Shown here piece by piece: positions 5,135-6,091 of a DNA stretch of 6,091 bases. The position numbers and the translations under genes were made by a program. Positions within the stretch are counted from its first letter, which is position 1; every line of letters starts with the position of its first letter. Where the stretch lies: positions 1 through 6,091 of the forward strand of contig JARGGE010000183.1 of NCBI GenBank assembly GCA_029210865.1, in the 5' to 3' direction. The notes below the pieces were generated by a model that saw only the letters and a program-made list of their open reading frames with translations, was not told where the DNA came from and ran no database searches. The DNA is from Trueperaceae bacterium. Lineage in GTDB: Bacteria; Deinococcota; Deinococci; Deinococcales; Trueperaceae.

Positions 5135-6091
5135 GACGAACCCCTCGTCGAGACCCACGCGCTGCGCCGCGACTTCGGACCCAACCGCGCCGTGGACGCG
5201 CTCGACCTGACGGTCGCCCGCGGCGAGGTGGTGGGGCTCTTGGGCCACAACGGCGCGGGCAAGACGACGACCGTGCGCTTGCTCGCCGGGGTGCTCACGC
5301 CCACCGCGGGCCGGGCCCGCGTCTTCGGCCTCGACCCCGCGACCGACGGGGTGGCCGTGCGCCGACGCATCGGCGTGAGCACCGAGACCCCGGCCGTCGA
5401 CGACCGCCTCACCGGCCGCCAGGGGCTGCGCGCCTTCGCCGACCTGCACGGGGTGCCGCGCGAGCGGGTGGTGGCGCGCGTGGCCGAGCTGCTCGAGGAC
5501 TTCGACCTCGCCGAGGCGGCCGACCGGCGGGTGGGCACGTACAGCAAGGGGATGCGCCAGCGGCTCGCGCTCGCGCGGGCGCTCCTGCACGAGCCGACGC
5601 TTCTCTTCCTCGACGAGCCGACGGCCGGGCTCGACCCGGTGGCCGCCCACGGGGTCGCCGAGCGGGTCCGGCGGATGCGCGCCGAGGGGCGCGGGGTGGT
5701 GCTGTGCACCCACGACCTGGTCCAGGCGCAGGCGCTGTGCGACCGCGTGGTGGTGCTCGAGCACGGCAAGGTGGTCGCCGAGGGGGCACCGTCCGACCTC
5801 GCTGCCGACCTGGGCGCGGGCACGCGCGTGGGCGTCGACGCCACGCTCGCTGGCGGGGTCGATGCGCTCGTCGCCGCGCTCGCCGCCGTCGCTGGCTGGC
5901 GCGACGTCGCGCCGGTCGAAGGTGCGCCGCCCACGTCGGGCGGCGCCCAGGTGGCGGCGGTCGTCCAGGACGCCGAGGCGGTCGCGGACGGCGTCGCCGC
6001 GCTCGTGGCGGCGGGGGCCCGGGTGCATGGCGTGGAGCGCGACCGACCATCGCTGCAGGACGTCTACTTCGCGCTCCACGAACGTGGAGCG
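5132..6091 (+). CDS. ABC-2 type exporter ATP-binding protein (DrrA/CcmA-like), 3' end beyond window
   Basis: 320 residues are visible and the frame is still open at the right edge. As the ATPase of an ABC-2 exporter it would power a separate membrane permease, moving an unknown substrate outward. Landmarks are Walker A GHNGAGKTT at 38-46 (His39 where Pro is usual), Glu85 at the Q-loop position in VSTETP, signature YSKGMRQR at 137-144 (SKGMR variant of LSGGQ, typical of DrrA-like proteins), Walker B LLFLDEP at 157-163 with catalytic Glu162, D-loop AGLDP at 165-169 and switch His194. After about residue 215 an Ala/Val-rich C-terminal domain ends in SLQDVYFALHERGA, the usual DrrA-type tail, so few residues are probably missing. 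The ATG at 5132 is preceded by an in-frame TAG at 5120-5122, and the first core strand begins within a few residues, so this start is firm. The gene is divergent from the GGDEF-EAL gene; a permease gene is expected just downstream, outside the window. Confidence 0.95.
   Translation, partial: MDEPLVETHALRRDFGPNRAVDALDLTVARGEVVGLLGHNGAGKTTTVRLLAGVLTPTAGRARVFGLDPATDGVAVRRRIGVSTETPAVDDRLTGRQGLRAFADLHGVPRERVVARVAELLEDFDLAEAADRRVGTYSKGMRQRLALARALLHEPTLLFLDEPTAGLDPVAAHGVAERVRRMRAEGRGVVLCTHDLVQAQALCDRVVVLEHGKVVAEGAPSDLAADLGAGTRVGVDATLAGGVDALVAALAAVAGWRDVAPVEGAPPTSGGAQVAAVVQDAEAVADGVAALVAAGARVHGVERDRPSLQDVYFALHERGA

Noticed and set aside
4145..6079. A 644-residue - strand open frame antisense to the ABC transporter gene
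   Set aside because: No domain or motif is seen, and the + strand frame contains all ABC ATPase motifs in order.

Overview
This is an ordinary-looking chromosomal stretch from a very GC-rich bacterium (third codon positions are almost all G or C). It is read as four protein-coding genes, two of them cut by the window edges. The organism cannot be named from the sequence. GC-rich lineages such as Deinococcota (Trueperaceae-like), Myxococcota, Actinomycetota or Gemmatimonadota all fit. The lack of clear Shine-Dalgarno sequences and a TANNNT box directly before one start codon suggest leaderless transcription, which is common in Deinococcota and Actinomycetota, but this is weak evidence.

Layout: (1) Bases 1-109 (+) encode the last 35 residues of a protein whose end resembles the C-terminus of toast-rack/LiaF-like (DUF2154-type) proteins. 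(2) Bases 116-150 form a very strong GC-rich hairpin between two convergent genes, probably a shared bidirectional terminator. (3) Bases 170-958 (-) encode an atypical short-chain dehydrogenase/reductase in which the catalytic YxxxK is replaced by SxxxR. (4) Bases 973-5079 (-) encode a very large soluble c-di-GMP signalling protein. Its order is degenerate receiver-like, GAF, PAS, GAF-like, PAS, GAF, GGDEF, EAL, and the key residues of both catalytic domains and of the inhibitory I-site are present. (5) A compact divergent intergenic region (5080-5131) carries a plausible leaderless promoter and short perfect palindromes. (6) Bases 5132-6091 (+) encode the ATP-binding subunit of a DrrA/ABC-2-type exporter, open at the right edge.

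How the genes relate: the c-di-GMP gene and the SDR gene lie on the same strand 14 bases apart and are probably cotranscribed, ending at the hairpin. The ABC gene is transcribed divergently and probably continues into a permease gene outside the window. No mobile element, CRISPR array, tRNA, rRNA or phage gene was seen. No clearly new system is visible. The points most worth a second look are the SDR with substituted catalytic residues next to a c-di-GMP enzyme, the heavily sensor-loaded GGDEF-EAL protein with a phosphoacceptor-less receiver-like N-terminus, and the leaderless, palindrome-containing divergent promoter region.
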